This document shows positions 37,401 to 48,593 of a stretch of 64,000 nucleotides of DNA, piece by piece. Every line of letters starts with the position of its first letter. The first letter of the stretch is position 1. Made by a program: the position numbers and the translations under genes. Under the pieces are notes generated by a model. The model was not told the DNA's origin. It saw nothing but the letters and a program-made list of their open reading frames with translations, and made no database searches. This DNA is from Chrysoperla carnea (Eukaryota; Arthropoda; Insecta; Neuroptera; Chrysopidae): positions 71,187,435 to 71,251,434 of the forward strand of contig NC_058338.1 in NCBI RefSeq assembly GCF_905475395.1, written 5' to 3'.

Positions 37401-39090
37401 GATGGCGGAGTTAATGAAACCGCTCTATCCGTTGAATCTTTAGGACAACTCTATGGACCATTACAAAAACAAGTTAAAGCCAGTTTAGCTAAACAAGAAA
37501 CACTAGTATCTGAAATTCAAGTAAGTTTTAAATCATAATTTTATTCAAAATATTTGAAAATTTAGATTCGAAGAATAGTGGGAGAAAATCGTTTTTACAA
37601 TTTTCAACCCTTGAACCAAAAAGAGTGATTTGTGTGTCTTTCTGTAGTATTGGTTATCCTAAACGAATGAACTTATTTTGATTTTTTATTTGAAAAGTAA
37701 TTTAATGAACAGTGTTCTTATCTATATTTCAAGAAAATCGGTCAATTTTAGAGAAAAATAAAAATTCGATCAGTTGAAAAAAAATTACACTCTGTGCCTA
37801 GAGCTCGTATGGCCGAATTGTCTAAGGCGTTTGGCATGAATCCAAAAGGTCCGGTTTCGATTCCTGGTGAGAGTGAATTTTTTTTCAATTCTCTTTATTT
37901 GTAAAATAAATTTATAAAAATAATTGGACTATTTAAATTATTTTCTCTAGGCCGCTAATACTCAATTTATACGAGAAAATGGCGCTGGTTCCAGTAGCCG
38001 TGATACAAAAATGAAAGAACTTGCAGCTGCACATGATGCGTTTATTGAATTGAAAAATAATTTGAAAGAAGGAACAACATTTTACAATAACTTAACACAG
38101 GTTTGTTTCATTTAATAATTTTTTGACTAGCCTAGGAAAAAGTGTAATGATACAAAATGTAATAGAGAATTATACTTGGGTCGAATGGTATTATTCTTCT
38201 CCTAGTCATGGCATCACACATTTTTTTAGTCTATACACAAACTTGATTCCCATTTTACTAAGCGCTTCTTCATTTCTATAATTTTTAGTTATTGGTATCA
38301 TTCCAAAATAAAATTTCTGATTTTGTTTTTGCTCGTAAAACTGAAAAAGAAGAATTATTAAAAGATTTAACCCATGAATCCAGTAGACAATCTCCTGGCT
38401 CAGCCCCAACTTTACCCACTCATCATACCACAGGTAATAATTAAATTAATTGCAAGTAAATGTCTCATTGACTTTGTGGTTAATCAGTTTAATAAAGTAA
38501 TAATAAATTATTTTTTTAAGATGGCGGTACTCATGGAACAAATGCTCCGAGTCAACCTGATAACTTACCTTACCCCGTAAATTATCAAGGAATGCCGATA
38601 CCTTATGGTGCTTCGACTCAAGCTCCTTATCCAACATATATACCACCACCAATGCCTCAAGGGTATAATCCTTATGGAACTTTGCCTGGAACAATGCCCT
38701 ATCCTGGTACGTTTTAATAAATTTAGTTATCAAGGTTAATTTTACGGTTTTTGAAGAGTTTTTGACTATCGCCAAGAACCTAAAAATTCTGCCCTTTTTT
38801 GCTTAATTTTTTATATTATTTATAGTTTATGCCTATCCAGCACAATATCCTCCAGCACCATCTGGTGATGTAAATCCAGTTTATCCAAAAATATTATCCT
38901 TTTATATAATAAGAATTAATTGGTATTTATGTTTAATATTTCATTATTTTTAGCTACATATAACTATCCAGGAGGATTTCCTCAACCGCCACCTGGTGGT
39001 GTAAATCCAGGTTATCCAGGATATTCTGGCGGTGCAGGTTCTAATTATCCAACACAACAACCACCACACCAACAACCTCCTAAATGGTAA
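31406..39090 (+). CDS. ALiX: ALiX / PDCD6IP, ESCRT-associated Bro1 protein (17 exons, 848 aa)
   Basis: Exons: 31406-31611, 33553-33671, 34316-34443, 34574-34727, 34806-34930, 34995-35096, 35499-35721, 35791-35914, 36079-36256, 36823-36975, 37047-37208, 37305-37520, 37951-38100, 38289-38433, 38521-38706, 38826-38864, 38954-39090. All phases agree. The product is a cytosolic adaptor that links ESCRT-III to cargo and late-domain proteins in endosomal sorting, membrane repair and cytokinesis. Residues 1 to about 370 are the Bro1 domain ([31 protein letters not shown]), the middle is the helical V domain, and the last 130 residues are a Tyr/Pro-rich tail ([27 protein letters not shown]). Length is near human ALIX (868). 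The ATG in ACAATGG is chosen; an upstream in-frame TTG is not needed. Donor GTGATG after exon 16 is weak. Two AATAAA signals lie downstream at 39344 and about 39393. Confidence 0.9.
32518..33209 (+). mobile_element. Mariner-type transposon with large internal deletion
   Basis: The transposase starts MERYT, is broken early, and resumes at the catalytic core with [19 protein letters not shown] and [18 protein letters not shown], ending DIIFHY. These are the second and third acidic residues of a Tc1/mariner DDD/E fold. Terminal inverted repeats are recognisable (GGGTTTTCCAATAAGA against TCTTATTTCAAAACC). At about 690 bp it has lost about half of the usual 1.3 kb, with stops and frame changes, so it is dead. 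It lies in ALiX intron 1. Confidence 0.8.
35148..35395 (-). mobile_element. Retroposon 3' tail with (ATT)n end, copy 1
   Basis: On the minus strand it reads CAGGCAGCGGCAGTGTGAAC through GGCGTATATGTCAGAGAAAC and ends in ATTATTAT. The same sequence is at 59953-60152. A 36-base AT-rich stretch interrupts this copy. It lies in ALiX intron 6. It is probably a 5'-truncated LINE tail or SINE. Confidence 0.6.
37805..37885 (+). repeat. tRNA-like SINE head or tRNA relic
   Basis: TATGGCCGAATTGTCTAAGG resembles the A-box region of class II tRNAs, and GGTTTCGATTCC resembles a B box with one extra T. A T run follows. It does not close as a tRNA. It lies in ALiX intron 12. Confidence 0.45.
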
Positions 39091-41017
39091 AAAATATTTT
39101 AGCTTCTAAAAGATCTAACAACAAAAAATGAAGTGTATTTGATTAATTATTTTATATTAAGTTTAAATTTTTTAAGTATATTAATTATTGTTATATTGAA
39201 ATTATTACATAAATTCATATTTTTTTTAATAACACTTTTTAAAATATATATTGTTAAGTTATATAATCACCTTTTTTTTTTATATTTTATACGCACGAAT
39301 CACCTTTGCAAGATGGTAAGTACAATCTATAAACAATCGAGTGAATAAAGATCGAACCAAGAAGGTAAGTGCAATTTGCAAATGAGCAAGTCAATAAAGA
39401 TTTCACATCTTTAACCTCAATAATAGTTCGTTTGAGTTATTGTGCTCAATTGTTTGTTCTTTGCAAAATTCTAAGACATTTCTTCTTTGTTATTTTATAT
39501 TCAAGGTATTACTTTCGATGGAAACGAAATAATCGGAGCATGATTATTATCTAATCATTCGCGGAAATAAGCAAGTAGGTGATATTTACTACTGCACTTC
39601 ATCATACCTTTTATTTCTCTAAAAGGACATCTAAACTGCTGTGGAATGGACAGAAATGATCCGCTGAAACCGATATTAAATGAAAACGGTCACCATTTGG
39701 CAATTGTATGGTTTAATAATATAAACATTTGACTCAGCTATTCGTCCTTTTTCAGTGAAGATAATAAGAGACGAAAACTAAAGGAAAGAGAAGTAACACA
39801 GCAATTACTCTTTAATTGGTTTACTTTAATTAATAGGTACGCGGCCAAGCATAGTTTTAGTGAATCAGGAAGAATTTTGGCCGCAATAGAATGCCAAAGA
39901 TGTAGCGTCTAAATTGCAAATATTTTCGGCCAAGCATAGTTTTAGTGAATCAGGGAGAATTTTGGCCGCAATAGAATGCCAAAGATGTAGCGTCTAAATT
40001 GCAAATATTTTCAAAAAAAATATACAGGTGTAAGATTGTCCGCAATGGTATTGGAATGGGGGGGGGGTAGGCTAGCCCGCAACGCTAATATGATTTAAGA
40101 ATGACTGAATATCTACTCATATAAAGAATTAGTGTACCGAATTAATCCTAAAAATCATATCGTTCGCAATGAAGGATTGAGGGGGGGGGGGGGGGAGATT
40201 CCATGTGCCCAGTACTCGTTCATCCCTCTAACGATGAAATAGGAGCAAATATTTTTTATCGTTTTTTCTACAAAATCAAGGAGGCCTAATATGTACTCAT
40301 TTTTAAAAAGGCCAGAAGTGGGTCTGCTTAACACCTTTTGTATATAGAAACATGAATTGTAGATGTTAGATACCAAACAAAAACAAATCCAAACTTTGTG
40401 GCTTGAGTTTTTTTTTAATTATATTTTAAAGTGTTTTTTCTGATTGGATACTGACTAAACCCCTAACCTACATTGCGGATAATATGCTTTTTGTAATTTT
40501 TAGGCATAATTCTCCATGTCAGCAGATTTTCATCCCTATCGAAATCAGTTTTCTGATGAGACATTGCGAATGATCTCACTTCGTCTATATTTTTTGAAAT
40601 ATCAGTCGTTTAAAACCAGTTCTACACTTTCTGGAATCAGTTCAAACTTAAGATAGACGTTACAGATTTTGGCACTCTATTGCGGCCTAAATCTTGCCTA
40701 AATCCTTCACTTAAAGAGCGCGGAAGAATTTCGTACCTAGAAAAAAAATTATTAATTTGTAAGCTTAGCCGTTTCCGCAATATTTAATAACATATATTTT
40801 AAGGCGGTAAGGTGTTTCAAACAAACTTCACTTCATACTCACGGGACTTCTTTAACAATTTTCAAAACAAATTGCTTTGTTCTAGAGAAATGTAGAACAT
40901 AATAATATTTAACGAAGAACGCTTTGAATTGTTTTATTTTTTGTCTCCAACATAACAATACGATAAAAATTTAAATTTAAATATTTTTGTCTTGTTTTTA
41001 AATAATTTGTGTTTACA
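39091..41017. other. Spacer between ALiX and the coiled-coil gene
   Basis: It holds the ALiX 3' end with two tandemly duplicated polyadenylation regions (39308-39405) and a 0.9 kb inverted-repeat element (39834-40740). No gene is supported; the small frames at 39133-39554 and 40155-40376 look fortuitous. Confidence 0.6.
39834..40740. mobile_element. Inverted-repeat element with internal 93-bp tandem copy
   Basis: The left end is AGGTACGCGGCCAAG and the right end reads TTTCGTACCTA. Inside these, GGCCGCAATAGAATGCCAAA pairs with TTTGGCACTCTATTGCGGCC. A stretch starting CGGCCAAGCATAGTTTTAG is present twice in tandem (39841-40010). Two long G runs (near 40056 and 40182) lie inside. Non-coding. 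Confidence 0.6.
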
Positions 41018-42866
41018 ATGTCACAAGAATTTATAATAGAAAATGGTGATCAACAAAATTTGCATAACAAAAATGTTGAAAATGATCAAACCAATGCATC
41101 CGATACTGAAAAGGCCGACATATTAATGCATTCAGAAGACACACGGCAACCACTCATTTATTTAGATGATGATACTTTGAAGTTAAATAAACATATTGAA
41201 GAAAGAATTCGAAATTTACAAAAGGTATCCATAAAATATTTTTAAAAAATCTTGATATCTAAAAACGACGGTACTTTTAAGAATATTCATTCTAATTATA
41301 TTGTAACCTCAAGAATTTTTTACTGAATCTGACCTTTTTTAAGATATTTCAATTTGGAACTTAGAAAACAGGAATTTTTTTAAACTCATCTTTCTCGAAA
41401 TAATAAAATTTTTTTCTTTAATGATTACTATCAAATTAATTAAATATTAGATCAAAGGATCAACTATCTCGAAATTATTTTAAAATACAATCGAATAAAA
41501 TAAATTTTATTTAAATACTTCGATTATAGACAATGTTATCCTTAAAAAGTGCGTTAACAGAGGAGAAAGAAGCTTGGAGACGGGAAATAGAAGAAATGGC
41601 TCAGTTATATAAGCATAATGAATGTGATTGTGAATCATATGTATCTCCATGTATTACAGATTCCGATAATGACATTAATTATTATCCTGAGTTAACTGTC
41701 AGTGAATCTGTTATGGACTACGAGCAAAAATTATCAATGTATCAAAGAACATTAAAAGCGGCTCAATATGGAAAACGGTAAATTATTTTAAAACTAATTT
41801 ACCGCTAAGTGCCCCAACTAAGTATCCACATTTAAGTTTTTTCCTGCACACAGTGGCCCTTAATTCTCCAGTACATATTAGTACTAATATAAAAAGAATC
41901 CTTAGTTAATTTTAGAAGCTGTTGGTGTAAACGAATGTTATCATACAGAGCTGGCGAACCTTTATATATCAACGTGTCATTTTTTCTTGTTTTCTGTCAA
42001 CGTGTCAAGAAATGCTTAATGAAATCATAGATGTATGAGCGTTCGTGCGTGATATAATACTTCATGGTAAACTTTTTGATCGGTGGTATGCCCATAAATT
42101 GTGTCATGTGCCACCAATAGCACCGCATGCTATTATTTCGCCATCCTTGTCATAATCACTTAAATATGTAAATCACATGACTCAGCACTTCACACTTGTC
42201 ATGTAAGGTACTTGTCAATAACCAGTTTATAACCAAATGCAATATACAAATAACAAAGGACGCAATCATATGCAAGCAATTTGAAACTCGTACACAGCAG
42301 CTTTAATCTCAACGTGGGTAGTCTCCCGTTAGGTGATTGGGTTAGAAGAAATTCATTTATAACTATATACTAATTTTAGGTATCAATTAAGAAGGCAATT
42401 GGCTGCAAGCGCTTATAAAAGACGTTTGCTAGAAGTTGAAAACATGTGCAATTTAGAATTATTGCGAGTAAAACAAAGTGTTCAATTTTTACAACCACTT
42501 CAGCAGCTTGCCTCTGAATGGGATTTTCGACACTCGGGAGAATCAGGAGATGGAAATATGAAATTTTCGTTAGATGATAATCCATCCAATATTTCAAGTT
42601 CCACTTCACAGGCAAATTTCCAAGAAAAAACTAATGAATTCACAAATGACACACCACCAATCGAATGTATCGGAAGTATTATTTACGATGAAATGGCTAA
42701 ACTAGCAATGGCTATAAATAAGCCAATCAATTTTAACAGTAAGACCAAAGAACTATTAACAAAAACTGAAGAGTCTACGTCAACCATTGAACAATCTCAG
42801 TCTGCTGTTTGGGGTAATGATTCGAATAATGTATCATCTACCAGTACCGTGGGTAGTTTACCATAG
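41018..42866 (+). CDS. Unrecognised coiled-coil protein (3 exons, 313 aa)
   Basis: Exons 41018-41224, 41530-41777 and 42380-42866 join in phase (phase 0, then phase 2). The ATG is in TACAATGTC; an upstream in-frame alternative is not an ATG. The N-terminus is acidic and polar. Residues about 50-95 form a charged heptad-like helix (LNKHIEERIRNLQK, then EEKEAWRREIEEMAQLYK). A second helical, basic segment follows (QRTLKAAQYGKR, LRRQLAASAYKRRLLEVENM). The C-terminal 100 residues are Ser/Thr-rich and probably disordered. There is no signal peptide, membrane segment or enzyme motif. It may belong to insect cytoplasmic coiled-coil proteins such as quick-to-court, but I cannot confirm this. AATAAA at 42939 marks the 3' end. 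Confidence 0.75.
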
Positions 42867-44558
42867 AACTTTTTCCATTATTCAAAATTTTAATATGTTC
42901 ATTTGTCGTTTTTTTGTAATAAGTTTTTTGGGACATTAAATAAATTTAGAATTTGTTAAAATTTTTATTTGTTGCTGCAAAAATCTATCATCATATCATA
43001 TAAACATATCTCTATATGGAAAATGGCTATATGGTTTGCATTCAAAATTTGATATCATTTTCCAATAATTTTAATTTGACATTTACTATACATTTTACAC
43101 GTAAAGAATTGAAACAGCCCCCTTTAACGCCAAAATTATCCACTGAAAGCGCTAGCGTCAATTTGCTTGTCCCTACCATGGATACGCAACCAACGAATAT
43201 ATAAAATCGAAAACATATATACTAGAGAGATACTCTGGGAATGTTGAGTAACTTTGGCAAAAACCAATTCATTCTAGTCATCGTTTCAAGCGCGTTAATT
43301 ATGCGATTGCATATGATATCACCTCTTGAAATTCAATGAAAATCGGGAGCTTTGACATGGCACGTAGGCGAAATTTGTACCTATTGAGGCATTTGTTGAG
43401 ACTGACAAGAATAAAAAAAAATTCTGGCAATATTTGTTCGAAAGCCATTTTCCATATACAGTGATCGATCCGTCGTCTTTTTTGGTCATCCAAAAAGTAA
43501 GTGTTAATTTTTTTTCTTTAATACTAAAAGTATTATCTTCAAAGACGTGTGTTGTCATTTACGAGGTGCTTAAAATTTTCTAAAAAGAAAATTTAAAAGT
43601 TTTATTTGTGATTTCTTTCGTAAATAAAATTAAAGGATAAAACTTGTGACTCATTGCTCTTGTCGGGACATAATAGTATATAGAATTGTTATAACGAGTA
43701 GTTTTGAAATAAGACACAAGATTTGATGAAATTAATAATTTATTGTACTATTTATGTTACTATTTACTATGATTTATTTTTATTTTGATGTAACTATTAA
43801 AAAATAATATCATTGTAATTAAAAAAACAAATATATATCAAAGATTATACAGACTTTTATTTTGGCTTATCAGAATTATCATTTAAAAACGTTTTTTATT
43901 TTATTATGTAAAGTTGCCATTTTATTTATTTAAAAAAAGGAGTTTTTAGTTAGTGCTTCTGATACAATCACTTTACAAATCTACACCTGCTTTATTTTAC
44001 ACACAACTTGTTTATTAAAAACGTTACACATCACTTGTTTTGTGTCACTGTCATTGTGTTATTTATATATACAAGGATTAATCAAGTAGTTTAGAAGGTG
44101 ATCGCAAAAATAATAAGGTGGTATTATACACTTAACTAGACAGGCGTGAAGGAAGGACAGTCTACAGCGTAGAAATCTCACAACAAATTTTCACAAGAAC
44201 ATCAGTACTAGCATACTAAATCACCCACTTTTTGCGATATCCTCTTAAACTCAAAGGTTTGATACCTATTAAGAATAGTCTCCAGTCCTAGGCGCTTTTG
44301 GCAAGTAATAACTAACAAGTGGGCACTATTTTCTTTAACAAAACTCTGAAAATTTTTAATTGTGATTCAACCTTAAAAGGATGTTTCTTTTGCATACACT
44401 TTTTACACACGGTATAAGTAGAAAAAGATGCTATCCTCTGTTAGTAAGCATTTGTGAAAAGAGGTCTAGAACTTCAGACTATAAGTGTTTCATTTCTGAT
44501 GCTTTCCTAATAAACTAATATTTATTACTCCCATTATTTTTTTAAATGCAATATTTAA

Positions 44559-45324
44559 CAGGGGTAGGAATCTGAAGATTAAATCTTTCTTAAATTTAAA
44601 TCTCCGAGCGAGCGTTTTGACTATTTTTATAGTTTCCATGACGATGAGAACATATTGGTCTAGCAAGGATTGAATTGGAGTAGTATTCTAACGTATTTGA
44701 ATTGGTTAAATTAACTTATTCTAGGATTGGAACTTACTCTAGCTTTGAACGATTGAATACTCGAACGATTTAATTGAAAAATGTCACTACTGTATCGCTC
44801 CATGAGTTGAACCTCAGAACGAATTGTCACTGTAGTTTAACTCGGGAGTTAAACAAAGATTATACTTGTTTTTAACTCAACTAGATTTTCAATAAATTAG
44901 TATATATAATTTTGTACTAATACTAAAAGATTTTTAGTAATGCTGTGGAAAAATAAAATAAAAATAATAGCCTTGCATGGTAAAAATAACGGAACAGCAT
45001 AGTATTATATTAAATACTAGGAAATCAACTAACCTTCAAATCTCTAAAGGTTTGTCTACTGTTTTACTCAAGTATAATTCTTTCGTAGTCTATACAGGAC
45101 GAGACCGGCTCGCATTATGATTTCAGGTAGATGTTCAGTAATTTGAGGCAATACATGCAGGAGTAATACTAATAGTTCCTATGAAGGATTCAATTCTCAA
45201 ACGATTGAATCGTTCAAAAATCCAAATATTTTTACTCGCTTATCGGTTAAGTTTCTACGGATAACAATACCTATTTTAATTATTAAAGAGTTAAACTAAC
45301 ACGAAGATTCAATCCCTACCCCTG
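44559..45324. mobile_element. hAT-type MITE, family B, copy 2
   Basis: It is 766 bp with ends CAGGGGTAG and CTACCCCTG and is colinear with the copy at 18378-19152, sharing for example CCATGACGATGAGAACAT and AGTTCCTATGAAGGATTCAA. The flanking 8-mers (ATATTTAA, ATTTTAAG) are only similar. Confidence 0.75.
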
Positions 45325-47890
45325 ATTTTAAGGTAGGTATGTTTTTTGTTATTTTTCAAATGTTTTCATTATTTTCGAGAAGTTGATAAAATTAATTTCA
45401 TTAAATTGCACATATTTGTTATGATTTTGGACAGGATTTGGCCTTATTTATGATTTTTCTAAAATTAATTTTTATATAAATGCTATTGTAAAAAAGACTT
45501 TTACCGTATCACTACTCTCGATGCTCAAACGACAAAGCATTGTTTTGATTCAACAGCTGCCGCCTTATTTAATCTAATTGTACAAAATAAGGTGACTATG
45601 ACGGGGTCAAAATAGTGTGTGATACAACTCGATAATTTTGTTGCTTCGTTACATGCATCTGAAGATAAAAATTTCCTCTCTCCTTTAATATTAAATTTAA
45701 GACTACTAGTATTTTACGGAAGTAAAAATAAGGAGACACTGTGATTTAACTTTTGTGCGTTATCTAAATTAAATGAAGGGTAAAGGAGTCAGAGAAATTT
45801 ATTATACAAATCTACAAGCTTTTATACAAATTGTGATTACTTGGCTCTAAAAAACAAGAGGCAAGTAAATTGCCTACATCAATTTTCATTAAACTGCGCC
45901 CATTTTATAAAATTCTCCTATGTAACTGAATTCATTGCCACTCCTTATACGATTATCGTGTACTTTAACGGACAATACTGGGCTATTTAAAACTACACCA
46001 ATATTTTTCAATATTCTGGGCAAAATCATTAGCCCCCATCCTTAAAGTAAAAAACAAAATATTATATATTATTAAAAAATATAACATTATTCACAGGATA
46101 AAAGGATTTTCATGGCTAAATTCGTATTTATGAAAATATATCTGCAATTTGGTGATTTTTTTATTGTTTTCGAATATTATAAATAGCATTAGTTTCTATA
46201 AAAAAGTTATATCAATCAAATATGTGGCATTATTGTTGAATACTGACATGGAAAACTGCAGTCTCCTGTTTTTGAAACCTCTTTTCAGACTCTGCAAAGT
46301 TAATATAATTATAAAAAATTATATTATAAATATAATTAGAGAAGAAGAAAGGGAATTAAGAATTATTTCATGAAAAAAATATAAAATATTCTCCAGATCA
46401 AAAATTTTTCTTTCTATAGACTGTGTTTTAAAAAGCAAGTTTTAAAGTTAGGAAGACGTATGATATCAAAGCTTACGAACTAAAAAATAATAAAATGTAA
46501 GCCAAAAAGAATTTCAAGCTTTCAGATCGTATTTATTACATTAAAAATATAAATCCCAATCCCCAAAATTTAAACTTGTATAAAAATTGTCTTTTGTGAC
46601 GTTTTTTTTACTACACCTTTATGAAAAAAAAAAAAAAAAAAATAGATAAAGCATTTTCAAAGGCTTGTTTGTCTTAATAAAATGAGTTTCTATCACCTGC
46701 TAAATTATGAAACGCAATTTCTAAAATCGTGTAGAAATGATATTATAAACAAAGAATTAGCGTTACCATTTAAGATTAAACCATTTTAAGATTTTTGAAT
46801 CACCAATTGGTACATCCATTGGTTTTAACTTTATCTTGACAAGGGAAGAGTACGATTTAGGGAATTAATTTCGGGAATGAGATAAAAATAAAAGATCTGG
46901 GAAATTATAGACAATTTAATATTCTATTTGGTATTCAATGTATGCAAATTTACTGCTTTTATGAAAATAGGCTTAATTTTATTTTAGGTATCGGGAGGAT
47001 CTCCTTAACTTTACTCCATTTTTTTTTTTACAAATTGTGAAAGTGCTAAATCGGCAGTTAATTTTAGTTTGTATTTACAGAAATTTTTTAACTTTACTTC
47101 AAAACTAAATACAATAATTATTTCATGTTTTTACATTTTTAACGTTGACACGTTATTTTTTCAAACTCCATACCCGGCTAGTTTGTAGACATTTTCAAAA
47201 TTGAAATGAGAGTGTATAAACTGACGAGTTTTAGTGGTTTCCCTATGTTTCGTATGTATAACAGCTTTTAACATAAAGATACCTTAATTCATGTGTAAAT
47301 AATTACGAACGTTAAAAATATTAGAAAACTAATTTTGAACTAAGTTAATCATAAATTAAATAAAAATCAAAAAATTTCAAAGTTAATTCCAATCTATGTT
47401 ACGAATAGTAAGATTTTTCTAAACAGAGCTAAAATTTTGAATATTATGTAATAATGCACGATTTTTATTTGATAATTAATAACATTAAACGTTAAAGTCG
47501 AGAATTTATACTTAATTATATTAAGTAAAGGCAATCGCTTGTAGAAGTTAGCTACGGGTTGTGAATCTGTAATTAGCTATGTTCTGTGAATCTGTAAACA
47601 TTTCCAACATTTTTCGCTTAAAGCATTTTTATCGATAAAAGTTATTTTTCGAGTATATCACTCTGTATATTGATCGTGTGAACGTCGTTTTAGCCGGAAA
47701 AATTATTACTTCATTTAAATAAATATAAACAATAATATTGTAACTCACGCGAAGTTTTGATCAAAAGTGTTTTTATTCTTCATGAAAAATGTTATCAATC
47801 ATCAAATATAAAACGTATTAAAAACATTTCAGCTCTTTTGTACAAGTACAATTTTTTTTTAATAGAGAAATAATTTGAATTCCAAATTAA

Positions 47891-48253
47891 GGTGATCCTC
47901 AAATAACATTATGGAAGATAAAATAAAAATTGTGAGTCAACGAACTTTTTTCAAAAAAATAAAAGCATTTACATACATTTATAGTGATATGATGTTATAA
48001 AAACATAAGGTCATCAAACAGTCTTTTGTTATGATATTTATAAGTAGTTATTTTTCACAAACAATTTTCTTATTTTGGCTAGTTTTATGCTTGTTACATA
48101 TTTTAATTGAGACAATTTCAATGAACGCAAGAACGAAATAGTTATTTTTCACAAACAATTTTCTTATTTTGGCTAGTTTTATGCTTGTTACATATTTTAA
48201 TTGAGACAATTTCAATGAACGCGTAAAAAATCGGGTCTTATTGCAGGATCACC
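47891..48253. mobile_element. TTAA-type MITE, family C, with internal duplication
   Basis: TTAA|GGTGATCC at the left and GGATCACC|TTAA at the right give clear inverted ends and the TTAA duplication known from piggyBac-like transposons. A 92-bp unit starting TAGTTATTTTTCACAAAC is repeated in tandem without visible change (about 48044-48226). Non-coding, 363 bp. Confidence 0.75.
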
Positions 48254-48593
48254 TTAAATATATAAATTCAGAACAATGAAAATTAAAGAGTTTTTCCTTC
48301 AATCAATAAAGTACTAAATATAAAATTTTAAATTAAAAAAAAAAAAAAGTTATGTTAAGATAAAGTAAGCGCGCATTAGGACGGGGTAAATCAGATCAGA
48401 TTATGTAAACTTGTATTGATTTAGACAATGCAATTCGTCTCAAATCGGACTACATCGACCTAATGTACGCTTATCTTCAACCGTAATAGTGCAGTAAATT
48501 ACAGGTACGTATCATAATGTTATTAAAACATGGTTGAACAGGAGTATTTGTGTTTTAGGTATTCGGAATGTCGAGATCTAAATAAATGTGATT

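Larger units (their letters stand above)
42867..48593. other. Spacer between the coiled-coil gene and punt 3' ends
   Basis: No gene is supported. It contains a hAT MITE (44559-45324) and a TTAA-type MITE (47891-48253). Elsewhere it is AT-rich, unannotatable sequence with an A run near 46625. The open frames at 43016-43204 and 46149-46373 lack splice context or family motifs. Part of it is probably the untranslated 3' end of punt. Confidence 0.55.

Noticed and set aside
40180-40196. G run as a functional quadruplex or origin
   Set aside because: It is an isolated homopolymer in a mobile element; length may be a sequencing effect and no supporting context is visible.
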